In this document: positions 30,792-41,421 of the stretch, one piece after another
Layout of the letters: the number at the start of each line of letters is the position of its first letter
How positions within the stretch are numbered: the stretch's first letter is position 1
Assembly: GCF_905475395.1 (NCBI RefSeq)
Contig: NC_058341.1
Location: 71,359,597-71,423,596 of the forward strand
Direction of reading: 5' to 3'
Length of the DNA stretch: 64,000 bases
Origin: Chrysoperla carnea
Taxonomy: Eukaryota; Arthropoda; Insecta; Neuroptera; Chrysopidae
Notes under the pieces: generated by a model
The model's database searches: none
What the model was told of the DNA's origin: nothing
What the model saw: the letters and a program-made list of their open reading frames with translations, nothing else
Position numbers and translations under genes: made by a program

Positions 30792-33392
30792 TCTGGTGAA
30801 CAGAGTGAGAACTAAATCCCAAGTTTCCTTGGTGATGATAGAGATGCCTATCTATAGTATAATATAAATATTTATTATCTATGGTAGATAGTAGGTTTCC
30901 CTAATGTGATTAGTTTTTTTATAAAATAGAATTATGTACAAATTTTTCAATTTATGTAGAAATTTATTATTTATTTATTTAAATTTATATGTAAGAGTAG
31001 ATTATTCGATTTTAATGTAAGTTATGATTTTAAATCAGACCAGATAAAAATTTTGCATTTTGCACAAAATACTTTCAAAAAGGTTCGTTTCCATAATGCC
31101 AAAATGTAGGTAGTTTAAATATACATGTTTTCTTCTCGTCGCCAGATGTCAGCGATAGGAAAAAAATGGCCGCGTCCACATAAACAAGAAATATCGTTAC
31201 CCCTTAAACGGGTGATTTCTTTTTTCTCCTCATAGTATATGTAATATTGGAATGTAGTCAGTAAGATCTTTAATTTAAATATAAAAGAAGGAACATAGCA
31301 TAAAAGCTTATATTATTGGTCTTTAACTTTTAAGAACGGATACCTATATTCTTTAGATACCATTTTTGAATTTCCCCCTCGATATCTAAATCGACGTGTT
31401 TTCACTCAAAACATTAATCACATCAGGTCAAGAGGTATTAAGGGTGGATACTTTTGAAATGAACACACTGTATGAATAATTCAAATAAGTTACTTATTAT
31501 TTTATGCTCAACACAATTACAATAAATGAAAAAAAAATTTCTACTTCTCACACTCCAGTGACCCTAAAACATATGAAAATATGTTTAGGAGGGTCAAATC
31601 TATGCTAATATGTGGCTTTAAACAATTCGTTGGTGAAAATGCTTCAAGCAAAAAATGTTGGGTGTATAAGCGCACAGACATTAAATTTGACCTAGGTTTT
31701 CAGACTCTCAGACTCTCAGACTTTTAGACTTTCAGACTAAGTTTTTTTCGACTCTCAGTCTTTCAGACTAAGTTTCTTCAGACTTTCAGTTTGTTATTCA
31801 TTAAAAAAGCAACATTTTTTATTCGGAACATTTTTCCGCGAACCGTACAGTTTAGGCAAAAACGGATTGAAAAGCTTTCCCCAAAAATTGTTTTTTCGTA
31901 TGTCTTCTGTGAAATCTAGGCACTCTTTGAAAAAAATTTCCAATAATAATGGTTTGATTTTCTATAAAGACGATTTTTGCTCAAATTAAATGAAGAAACG
32001 CGCAAAAAGCTATATGTAGTTTCTTATAAGGTCTTATAGATCTTTGCTATCAATTACTGTCTAAACTATTCGGTTTACAAAAAAATGTTTCAACCAAAAA
32101 GGCTTGCGTTTTTATAAAGAACAACTTTCTGTTTTAAAGTGTTTGCCTATTGTTTGCCAGTTATGAATTAGGAGGTTTTAATTGAACCGGGAAACTTAGA
32201 TCTAATTCAATATCCTTATTAGATGTGTGCCTTTGAAATTAACATGTTTGATTCATTTTACTCGATTAAACTTATTTTTCGGACTTCAAGAATATATCAA
32301 CTTAAAAAAGCATCCTGTATATTCGACAGTGACTATATAATCGGCCCAAAATCAAAACTAAAAATTATTCTGAGTAGTATTAAATATGTACCAATTTGCA
32401 TCGCGCTCAAAGATATCAGGAAATTTAATGTTTACCCCTTTAAATCATTCCTGTTTGAATAATTGGTATAGTAACATTATTTTCATCCAGTTTTCATTGT
32501 AATTAATACTTTTATAGCCGCAATAGACACCAAAAATTAAATAGATACTCAAACTATTTCTTGGAAACATTTAAAAAAATGCTTTTCTGCAAAAAATTTG
32601 AGTTCGAATCATCCCCGTTATTTATTTGAATACACGCATAAACAATCAAGCTTTAATGACATATTTCTTGAGTAATTTTAAATAGTAAATGCTTCTTATC
32701 TTACGTATGAAGAGTTTGTCGAGAATAACGCAAACAATATTCTGAATAAATGATAACGCGTAATTTCTAGTTCGTAAATGTAACTTTTTCTCACCTCCGT
32801 GCAGAAAGTGTCACATTTCATCCCGCTGTGCAACACAAAGTTGCCGCTTTCTGTTTCCGTCGGAGAGAAAAATAGTATACACACCACGGGAGCAAGTAAA
32901 GAATCCCTTGTGGAAATAAATCAGTTCTGGGACTCTTACATAATACTTAGTTTAAAATTCAGGAAATGAATATGTGAAGTAAAATTATATCTGAAAAGCC
33001 AGAAAAAGTTTGAAAATATCTAATAAATTATGAACAATCGATTCATCGATAGGTCGATTGACACTTTTTCGGAAGAAATATTCTGAGTTCTACTAGAAGA
33101 CTTTTTCAGAATTAATCAGAGACTTTATGAAAATTTAGTTAGCAAAATAAAGTAAGAGTAAGACTTTTTCTGAGTTTTTCAGAAATAATCAGTAAAATTT
33201 AGAACATTTCACATTTTCGAAAAATTAATTAATAATTACTGTAGGTTTCAGAGAATATATCGGTCTCAGTAGAAAATTTTAATTATTCTTGGTTGGTTTC
33301 CACATTTTTTTTTTTCAACCGCGAAGCATATTTTTTAATACGTAAATAAATTATTTTAAAAGAAAGTCTCTTTGTTTTAATTAATGATTTTC
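30792..33392. other. 2.6 kb without a gene
   Basis: No exon supported. 31695-31790 is low-complexity built on CAGACTCT/CAGACTTT units. 33060-33190 shares short motifs with the window start (TTTTTCAGAATTAATCAGAG). Confidence 0.4.
31695..31790. repeat. CAGACT(C/T)T low-complexity array
   Basis: TTTCAGACTCTCAGACTCTCAGACTT... repeats with a period of about 9-10 bases and substitutions across nearly 100 bp. Confidence 0.75.
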
Positions 33393-33712
33393 AGGTTCAT
33401 CACAAAATAAAGTGATCCATCAGCTTGTATGCAAATGGTATTTATCCTATTTGCATGACATTAGAAAACTTATAATATTTAATTAACTTTGAAAAATTAT
33501 CTAAAAAATTCAATTTTAAAAATTACATTCAACTTAATTATTAGAATTGAATTTTGTAAATAAGTATTAACAGTTTATTAAATATTTTGAGTTTTCTAAT
33601 GTGCTGTAAATAGGATAATTGGCAACCATTTTTATGCAAGACAACAACCTTATTATTCAAGATTTGAGCCTTATTACAAAAGATAATAATGTGATCTATT
33701 TTGTCGGTTATA
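33393..33712. repeat. Foldback element of about 320 bp
   Basis: ATCACAAAATAAAGTGATC...ATGCAAATGG...ATCCTATTTGCATGACATTAGAAAAC is matched in inverse by GTTTTCTAATGTGCTGTAAATAGGAT...TTTATGCAAGAC...GTGATCTATTTTGTC, with an indel in one arm. Non-coding. Confidence 0.6.
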
Positions 33713-34057
33713 CTAATTTAGTTTGTTTGTACATTCGGAGATGGCATTAAATTACCTGCGATAAAAATTTACATTAGTTGCGATTCTGTTTTACCGATAT
33801 AGTCTCTACGGATATCGTGAAAGTCAAATTGTTTTGTAAATAAAAATTATAGGCATTACAATTATGTTAAATGAAAATATAAAATTTTAACTAAATAAAA
33901 GTAAATAAGTAAAAAAATTTAACTTTTACAACTAATCTTAAATATATTAAAAATATTCATCAAATATTTAATTATAACAATATTCACAAATAACTTAATA
34001 TTTAATTATAACAAAAAGGAACGGCTTCGCAGTATACGGAATAAATGTTATATCTTA

Positions 34058-34355
34058 AGGCGCAATTCCACTGAGGCAACACTGGGTGACATGTCGCTCG
34101 ATATTTGTTGCCAAGTGTTGCTTATTGTAGGCGTGTGATAACGTAGCACAAAATTCAATTAAATGTCGCATACGGACTTGTTTCCCCATGTCGTATGTGC
34201 TTCATTGTTGGATAGACGCCGACATCGTTCGACACGTGGATTCATGTCGAGAGATGACGCTTGTAGCATGCGGCAAAGAGACATTTTTTTTGTCGCTTTG
34301 TGTGTAGCATGCGTCAATGCCGCATGCTACATGTTGCCTCAGTGGAATTGTGCCT
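34058..34355. mobile_element. Harbinger/PIF-like MITE with TTA duplication
   Basis: AGGCGCAATTCCACTGAGGCAAC at the left and the inverse GTTGCCTCAGTGGAATTGTGCCT at the right, each flanked by TTA. A 3-bp TTA duplication is the PIF/Harbinger signature. 298 bp, GC-richer than its surroundings, no coding. A 79-codon frame inside is a shadow. Confidence 0.82.
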
Positions 34356-34753
34356 TTACAGTGGTCTCAGTGTATATCGGAACATACTTAACCATTCAGT
34401 AAGTTTGTAATACACCGTTGACCATAGATGTGTCTTCTCTAATTAAATATTTTAAACGATTTTTATTCTCAAGTTTTTTAAATTCATTATTTTTAATAAA
34501 TACTAATAGAATACATAAGTCACGTTTTAAAGTATAAAACGATTAAAAGTAGTTGTTAAATAAAAAAAACAACACACAAATCAAATTTCATCAAATGTGG
34601 AAAAAAGACATGTCAAAAATATGAGTGTTAAATGTCAAATGCATTAAAAAAAGAAGGTTGCCATTTGTTTTTCACAATTTTATTAATAAAAGTGTGCTAT
34701 CAGCACTTATTTAATAAAGAATTCAACACAAAATCAAATAGTGTTGTATAAAA

Positions 34754-35334
34754 ATGCTGAATCACCTTCAGAACAAAATGAACAAATTAATCGGACACAC
34801 AACAAAAGTAACTGATTTGTCTGAACAATTTTCCGATACAGTGACAGTCGCAAATGAGAAAAAGGTTAAAAATATAAACGAAGATCTTGATAAAAAACTT
34901 GAAATAATCAGTGATGAAATTGTAGCGGAGAATTCAGAATTATATGAATCACTACAAAATAAATTTTAAAGTTTTAAAAATGACTATGTCATGGGTCGGC
35001 GCCTTACAAACCGAAGATGAACAAAACAACGATAGTACTATGGAGGATGGATAAAACGAGTTTGAGTTTGTTAGTGGATTACGGTATTAGTTCAGCAAAT
35101 GAGAATAGCACAGATTCGGAATCAGATAGTGATGCAACTGATAGATCAGATTTCCACAGATGATAGTTGTCCAGTAATTTCTAATACGAATGATAATGGG
35201 AATTTTCGATCAATTATATACACAGATGATTCAGATTCATCATCATCATCAAGTTTGTCCGATGATGAAGCGATCTATAAGTCTGATTCTACAGATAATG
35301 AAAGGTATCAAAATATGAATTCTTTTTAAATTAA
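34754..35334 (+). pseudogene. Small acidic coding remnant with frame breaks, unrecognised
   Basis: The first part is an open frame of 71 codons (34754-34969), hydrophilic and coiled-coil-like (DLDKKLEIISDEIVAENSEL). After its stop, coding-like sequence continues in changing frames: a segment with SLSLLVDYG and DSESDSDATD, then after a one-base shift TDDSDSSSSSSLSDDEAIY to a stop at 35329. The uniformly polar, acidic, Ser/Asp-rich character and AAAAATG start context suggest a real gene or retrocopy broken by frameshifts. No family assigned. An undetected intron is an alternative to pseudogenisation. Confidence 0.4.
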
Positions 35335-35344
35335 GGCATTTATT

Positions 35345-35463
35345 ATCAGTGGCGTGCACAGAGTTTTTGGACAGGGTAGGCAGAAATTTTTAAAAGCTAC
35401 TATATATTGAGAAGCTTCGTAAAGACTAGTGGCGCCTTTTTTATGTGTTCCTGTGTTACTTTT
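35345..35463. repeat. hAT-type terminus fragment
   Basis: CAGTGGCGTGCACAGAGTTTTTGG resembles the common hAT terminal sequence CAGTGGCGTGCAC. No matching opposite end was found, so it is a solo fragment between the acidic remnant and Family A. Confidence 0.35.
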
Positions 35464-36015
35464 TATACCATGTATATATGAAATATACATAGTATACTAA
35501 GTTTAGTCCCAAGTTTGTAACGCTTAAAAATAATGATGCTAGGAAAATAATTTTGTCATAGGTGTTCATAAAATCACCTAATTAGTCCATTTCCGGTTGT
35601 CCGTCCGTCTGTGGACACGATAACTCAAAAACGGAAAAAGATATCGAGCTGAAATTTTTACAGCGTACTCAAGTTCAGTTAAAAAGTGAGGTCAAGTTCG
35701 TAAATGAGCATCATAGGTCAATTGGGTCTTGGGTCCGTAGGACCCATGTTGTAAACCGTTAGATATAGAACAAAAGTTTAAATGTAAAAAATGTTCCTTA
35801 TCAAATTAAACAACTTTTGTTTGAAACATTTTTTCGTAAACATCACAGTTTACCCGTGAGGGCGCCAATTAGGCAGTAATTTTATAGTATATACCATACT
35901 TGAATATCAGTTATGTATGTGTCACATATTTGTATGTGTAATGTGATAAAGAAATCAACACTGACTATGCATGGTATTTCAACAATTAACTCAGTCAATT
36001 TTTTGTTTTCACTTG
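35464..36015 (-). mobile_element. Family A repeat, copy 4
   Basis: Reverse orientation: begins TATACCATGTATATATG and ends TTTTCACTTG. It has all family landmarks, including GTCCGTCCGTCTGTGGACACG and GTTTACCCGTGAGGGCGCC. Confidence 0.85.
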
Positions 36016-36282
36016 TTTTACTACATCTATTACATATTTATAGAAATTACAGTCAGTGTTTGAACCACGCAACATGATGTTTTGAAAGTTTGCGTATGCA
36101 CGGGTTTCTGTATAATGATGCGACAGCCAACAATTCAATTTTTATTCAATTAAATTTTACAATCTTAAATAAAGTTAAAGAATAAAACTTTTTCTGTAAA
36201 TTTTCCATAACTTGCTTTTTGTCACTTTTTAAACTTAAGATCCAACGAAATTAATTCGATAACAGTATATTTTTTCTTAAAC

Positions 36283-37069
36283 CAGGGCTTCTTAAACTTT
36301 TGTAATTCACGGCCCCATTTATGATTGCGAGTTTCTTGACGACCCCATACAAATATAAAAGGAAAATAAATTAATATTTTTTGATGATTTATTTATTAGG
36401 TAACAATATACATATACATATGAAAATATATAAGTTTAGAATTCGTTTTGAAACATACAAAAAAAAAATTAAATATTGCACAAAAAATTCTAAATCTGAC
36501 CGTCTTAATTCTCTCTAATATATTCAAGTAGTTGCGTGGTAAGTATTAAATTAAAGTATAAGTTAAAAATTTAATGAGATGGATGTGCCTGTTTTTTATT
36601 GCATAACAAATAAAATCTTGGTGGAATGTTTGAAACTGCTGGACGTAAGACCTCTTCAACATTTTTTATCGCTGAACGATATTGGGATTTAATATGTGTT
36701 AAAGCTGTTTCTTCAGCAATAATACCTAGAAATTTTGTTGATAATTATTTCTCGGGATTATTTCGGCTTTTAGAGATTGACAAAAATAAATTTATATTTT
36801 TTATTAATTCCAATAAAATTTCATAATTCATAGTAAATGTTATTCAAGTTATTATAATACTCTTAATAGAAATGCAGGTACAAACACTCTTTCCGAACTA
36901 GAAGATTTTATGATTTATTTATCTACGATAATTGTTATTTTATTTTTATAACAATAATTTTACAAGTTAAAAAACATTTTCTGTTAAATTCTATTTTTAC
37001 CTCCCGCGACCCCAGAATTTTGCTACGCGACCCCAAATGGGGTCGCGACCCATAGTTTAAGAAGCCCTG
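36283..37069. mobile_element. hAT-type non-autonomous element with 8-bp target duplication
   Basis: CAGGGCTTCTTAAACTTTTG at the left and the inverse GTTTAAGAAGCCCTG at the right, flanked on both sides by TCTTAAAC. CAGGG termini and an 8-bp duplication are diagnostic of hAT elements. 787 bp. The GACCCCA motif recurs near both ends. No transposase; the internal 66-codon frame has no domain. Confidence 0.9.
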
Positions 37070-37116
37070 TCTTAAACCATTCAAAATCATTTAAACTTTT
37101 ATATTATCATAATTTT

Positions 37117-37657
37117 TATACCATGTATATATGAAATATACATAGTATATTAAGTTTAGTCCCAAGTTTGTAACGCTTAAAAATATTGATGCTACGAAAA
37201 AAATTTTGGTATAGGTGTTCATAGAATCATCTAATTAGTCCATTTCCGGTTGTCCGTCCGTCCGTCTGTGGACACGATAACTCAAAAACGAAAAAAGATA
37301 TCAAGCTGAAATTTTTACAGCGTACTCAGGGCGTAAAAAGTGAGGTCAAGTTCGTAAATGAGCAGCATTTGTCAATTGGGTCTTGACCTATGGGTCCGTA
37401 CGACCCATCTTGTAAACCGTTAGAGATAGAACAAAAGTTTAAATGTAAAAAATGTTCCTTATCAAAATATAAACAACTTTTGTTTGAAACATTTTTTTGT
37501 AAACATCATTGTTTACCCGTGAGGGCGCAAATTAGGCGTAAATTGTATAATATGTATTATATAAATTGTATATGTATGTGCAATGTGATAGAGTAATCAA
37601 CACTATTTATGCATGGTATTTCAACAATTAACTCAGTCAATTGTTTGTTTTCACTTG
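37117..37657 (-). mobile_element. Family A repeat, copy 5
   Basis: Reverse orientation, TATACCATGTATATATG to TTTTCACTTG, 541 bp. It starts only 48 bp from the end of the hAT element and about 1.1 kb from copy 4 in the same orientation. Confidence 0.85.
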
Positions 37658-38408
37658 TTTTTATTTCTCTTTTAACAAATTTTATGAATGTACGTCCTTA
37701 AAATTATTCTAAATTGCAAATATTTTTTATAACCATAGTTATTTTCTGAAAAAATGGAAATAAATTAAAATAAAAAAGATGCATTGAAAACTTTTTTATT
37801 TAGGTTCAAGAATAAAAAATATATGTTTAAAGATAAAAGCATTTTAAAACTTTTTTAAAAATCGGAATTGAATTGGTACTCTGCAACAATCTTCAAAATT
37901 CAATATGCAATAGATTTCTTGATATTTTTCCATAATACATTATTAAAAGATGATAAAAAAAGATATCGTGATGAATTATACTAATAGAATTAAATTATAT
38001 AACAAAACTTAATTTTCCATACTTTATCCATTATTTTTAATCATTTAAACCAATTTCGACACTACTTTATTACAGTTTGATTATCATATTTATTTTAAAA
38101 TTTATTTATTTATATGTGTCAATATACTTTTTACGGAAATGAATATTTGATAAAATTTAGTTTTTTCGTGCGATATTATCCAGGCAATCCAATATTTAGT
38201 AGAGACACCATCCTGTATAATTCAAAATATTTTAATTTTCGCAACCATGGACGCTAGTATCATCCAGCTAGTTCATGCAGCTTCTCTATAATCTAAAATA
38301 TGCATGTTGGTTTTGGTTGATCATGTGAGTAAATAATGATGTAGGTATTTGTAACCACAAATATCCATAGATTGGCTAATTTTATAGACTTTAAAGATTA
38401 TAATTAAA
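37658..38408. other. No gene seen
   Basis: AT-rich; no exon or repeat with a second copy identified. Confidence 0.35.
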
Positions 38409-38440
38409 CTAGCTGTGAACTACCCGCTTTGCTGGGCAAC
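38409..38440 (-). mobile_element. Helitron 3' terminus, truncated
   Basis: On the minus strand it ends GCCCAGCAAAGCGGGTAG then TTCACAGCTAG, followed by T: a hairpin plus CTAG. Near-identical to the end at 42960. Only about 32 bp remain before the hAT palindrome begins, so the Helitron was cut at this junction. Confidence 0.7.
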
Positions 38441-38820
38441 ATCACTTGTTTTTTGTCATCGAAAGATAGTTTTGAAAACTCATAATTTTTTTTCTATACG
38501 CTCATCATCTGAACAAGTTTGTCAGTGAATACTATCCATTTTTCTCTATTATCATTAGTGTCCGACCGAAGCTTCGGCTTCGGCTTCGACCACCTTCGGC
38601 CAAAAAACCATCTTCGGTCAAACATTCGCCTTCGGCCTGAATTCAGGCATTGGTTTTTTGGCCGAAGGTGGTCGAAGCCGAAGCCGAAGCTTCGGTCGGA
38701 CACTAATGATAATAGAGAAAAATGGATAGTATTCACTGACAAACTTGTTCAGATGATGAGCGTATAGAAAAAAAATTATGAGTTTTCAAAACTATCTTTC
38801 GATGACAAAAAACAAGTGAT
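38441..38820. repeat. Perfect 170-bp inverted repeat with 40-bp spacer
   Basis: 38441-38610 and 38651-38820 are exact reverse complements over 170 bp, checked base by base; the spacer is 38611-38650. The arm contains the hAT subterminal CTTCGG repeats, the motif TAGTGTCCGACCGAAGC, and the first 18 or so codons of the hAT frame that continues beyond 38820. It is therefore an inverted duplication of the 5' end of the hAT derivative, not an ordinary pair of element termini. Equal 82-codon frames on the two strands reflect this symmetry. Confidence 0.93.
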
Positions 38821-39356
38821 CGTGAACGGTCATTCTACACCGGATTTGCAATTAATACAAACTAAAGGTAAAGTTAATCGTAAATTCAACACAAAACAAT
38901 CTGATTCATATTATTGGCTGGCAGGTTGCAAACACAGAAATCGGTTGTTTTGTTTGCCTTGTCTACTCTTTACCAACAATATAACCGTCTGGAACGATAC
39001 CGGTTACAGCAATGTTCATAATTTTTCTACGACCGCAAAGAAACACGATCTGAAAAACGCTTAGAAGCTTCCCTTAAGTATTCAAAGCTTTGGCCGAAGG
39101 TTCTTAGCAAACGTCGGAATTGAACGAATTGTACTAAATGTTATTATTTTGAAATAAATTTCAAGGTAATTTTTTTAATCATCTTTAGATTGACTTATAG
39201 ATCAACTTCTCAAGATCATAACCTCTAAATCAACTTCTAGAGATTAACTTTAATATTAAAGTTTTAAAATTATGTTTTTAAACCTTCGGCTTCGGCTCGG
39301 CTTCGGTCGAAGGTTGTGTCGATAGCCGATTAATCGGCTTCGGCCAAAAATCACTA
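38650..39356 (+). mobile_element. Internally deleted hAT element
   Basis: The right end on the minus strand reads TAGTGATTTTTGGCCGAAGC (ending at 39356). A related TGGTTTTTTGGCCGAAGG lies at 38651. Between them are CTTCGG hexamer-rich subterminal regions and the N-terminal transposase fragment. The catalytic part is missing. The target duplication cannot be scored because the left end is palindromic. Confidence 0.65.
38765..39064 (+). pseudogene. hAT transposase N-terminal fragment (TTF-type zinc finger)
   Basis: The plus-strand frame includes FSKLSFDDKKQVIVNGHSTPD, then SYYWLAGCKHRNRLFCLPC and LLFTNNITVWNDTGYSNVHN, ending after KKHDLKNA. The C...C-x2-C...H arrangement with W-x-TG-x-N is the TTF-type zinc finger at the N-terminus of ZMYM/hAT-like transposases, which binds transposon ends. 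The frame stops at 39064 and no catalytic or dimerisation domain follows. No ATG precedes it in frame (a stop lies at 38762). Confidence 0.75.
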
Positions 39357-39947
39357 ATTATCATGCAACGTTAAAATCTCTTGTAATAGTTCATTAAAAA
39401 GTACGTTAAAACACCTGATAATATAACCACAAACAAACCAAAACAATCAATATTCGACTCGACTCAGTATAAAAACAATAAGAAGAAAAAGTAATAGTGT
39501 AGGTGTATTTAAATGAATAAGAAACGAAGCTACTTCTGTAAATCGTAAATGTCGTAATTTGTCGTTTTGTAAAAGACACTATCTTACTATGCTTTCGTAT
39601 GTGTGTCATTTTATTGTATTTATACGAACGTACACACGTATGAGTATCAGCAACGCTAGTGCAGTACAATAAAGTTGGTAATACTAAAAAATGTCGATAG
39701 CAAGAACAAAGTAAACTAATTTCTGGTACAGGCCTTCATAAAATATCATACCTAGTCCAATTTCACTTGTACGTTTCTCTTAGTTAAAAAACTGGCATGC
39801 TGATCGAGGTATTCAAACTGTTCGTATGAGGGTGCAGAAAAAAGTCAGTTTGGTCAGAAAGCGTGATATATAAATTAACGTGCGTGAGCGCGCTTACAAA
39901 GTCATAATAACCAATGGTGCTGAAAAATCATGAAAATAGAAAAAAAA
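39357..39947. other. No gene seen
   Basis: AT-rich; the 87-codon minus frame at 39406-39669 has no motif. A TACGAACGTACACACGTATG-like stretch near 39620 is not repeated elsewhere. Confidence 0.35.
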
Positions 39948-41167
39948 AAGTGAAAACAAACAATTGACTGTTGAAATACCATGCATAGACAGTGTTGATG
40001 ACGCAATCTTTTGTCTTTTTACGTCACGTAAGTAAAGAAAAATATCCACTCTTAGATAGCCACACACACTGATATTCCCATACAATACATGTTATAAAAT
40101 TTGCACCTAATTTGCGCCCTCGCGGGTAAACAGTGATATTTACGAAAAAATGTTTAAAAAAAAAAGAACTTTTAAACTTTTTTATCTCTAATGGTTTACA
40201 ATATGGGTCCCACGGACCCAAAACCCAATTGACCTATGATGCTCATTTATGTGGCCTATTTACGAACTTGACCTCACTTTCTACATCCTAAGCACGCTAT
40301 AAATATTGCAGCTTGATATCTTTTTCCGTTTTTGAGTTATCGTATTGACAGACAGACAACTCGAAATGAACTCATTACATGATTTTATGGACTTATACCA
40401 AAATTTGTTGGTTGTATTAATATTTTTAAGCGTTACAAACTTGGGACTAAATTGAGTATACCTTGATATATAGTGTGTCCCCTATCTATCAAGGTATATA
40501 GATAGAGATAACTATACTTGTAAATTTTAGGCATATTTAAAACTTCTAAATAATGTACAGGGTAGCCAAAAAATTGAAATCACTATTTTTGTTTTTGGTA
40601 AACTACCCTTCCTTTTAGTAAGTTGGCAAAATGTTATTCAGAAAAGTTACTTGCAATTATGACTATACGAAATATCAAGAAGATCCGTGTACTTAAATTA
40701 TAGCTTCATTTTTTATTTGAACAAAAGTTGTAATAACAAAAAAATAATAATAAATCAATTAACATGTACTATACGAGAGTGTTTTTTTTTGTGGACTAGG
40801 TTCGAACATTAAAAAGAAATTTCATTTTCTCGGATAAACATTCTCTAAGAATGGAATTGTCAAGGTTGGACAGATCTTCTTGAAATTCAGTCACGAATTT
40901 GAATCTTGAGTCATAATTGTTAATTTCAAGCAACTTTTCTTAGTAAAATTTTGCCAACAAAAAAAAAAAAAAAGAAAGTTATAGCCAATTTTCGGATACC
41001 CTGTACATTATTAAGAAGTTTTAAATATTTTTACATACTTTTCAGAATAAGCAAAATTGTTTATAAAAAATGACTTTTTTTCTTAAAATGCAAAATAAGA
41101 AAATTTAGAAATATAGTTACCTCTATCCGGGGACACAGTGTATATATTACATATATACATGCTATAA
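39948..41167 (+). mobile_element. Family A repeat, copy 6, split by foldback Family C
   Basis: Starts AAGTGAAAACAAACAATTGAC and follows the family to GAGTATAC (about 40462). It resumes as CATATATACATGCTATA (about 41151-41167) after the nested element. This is the most diverged copy. Confidence 0.75.
40465..41148. mobile_element. Foldback Family C, copy 2, nested in Family A
   Basis: TAGTGTGTCCCCTATCTATC at the left and ATCCGGGGACACAGTGTATA at the right, with arms sharing AACTATACTTGTAAATTTT, AATGTACAGGGTAGCC and AAACTACCCTTCC with copy 1 (24219-24962). The left arm lacks a block of about 60 bp present in copy 1 (the TTATTTTGCATTTTAAG segment), while the right arm retains it. Confidence 0.78.
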
Positions 41168-41269
41168 AAACTATTGAATCTCATATTTTGAACTATTATT
41201 AGCATTTTTTTTATCCGTGAGGAGGCATCTAACTAAGTACTTTCAAAAGTTTCAATATCTCTCTATCTT

Positions 41270-41350
41270 TTATAGTTTTGGAGAAAATGGACATCAAAGT
41301 TTTGTCCTAATTTGCTCCCTCAAACAAAAGTTGTTTATTTTTTTATAAGG
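41270..41350 (+). repeat. Possible Family A interior fragment
   Basis: TTTGCTCCCTCAAACAAAAGTTGTTTATTTTTTTATAAGGA matches the Family A interior, but the neighbouring landmarks are missing. Confidence 0.45.
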
Positions 41351-41421
41351 ACTTATATTATTTTTCTAAGAAAAATTTAGAATTAAAAATTGTTAGTTCA
41401 GTAAAATAATACATTGTGGTA

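Noticed and set aside
32585..32625. Possible tRNA B box (GAGTTCGAATCATCC)
   Set aside because: No A box, acceptor stem or cloverleaf could be formed around it.
38494..38767. Two 82-codon frames on opposite strands, almost identical
   Set aside because: Direct consequence of the perfect inverted repeat; not a protein.
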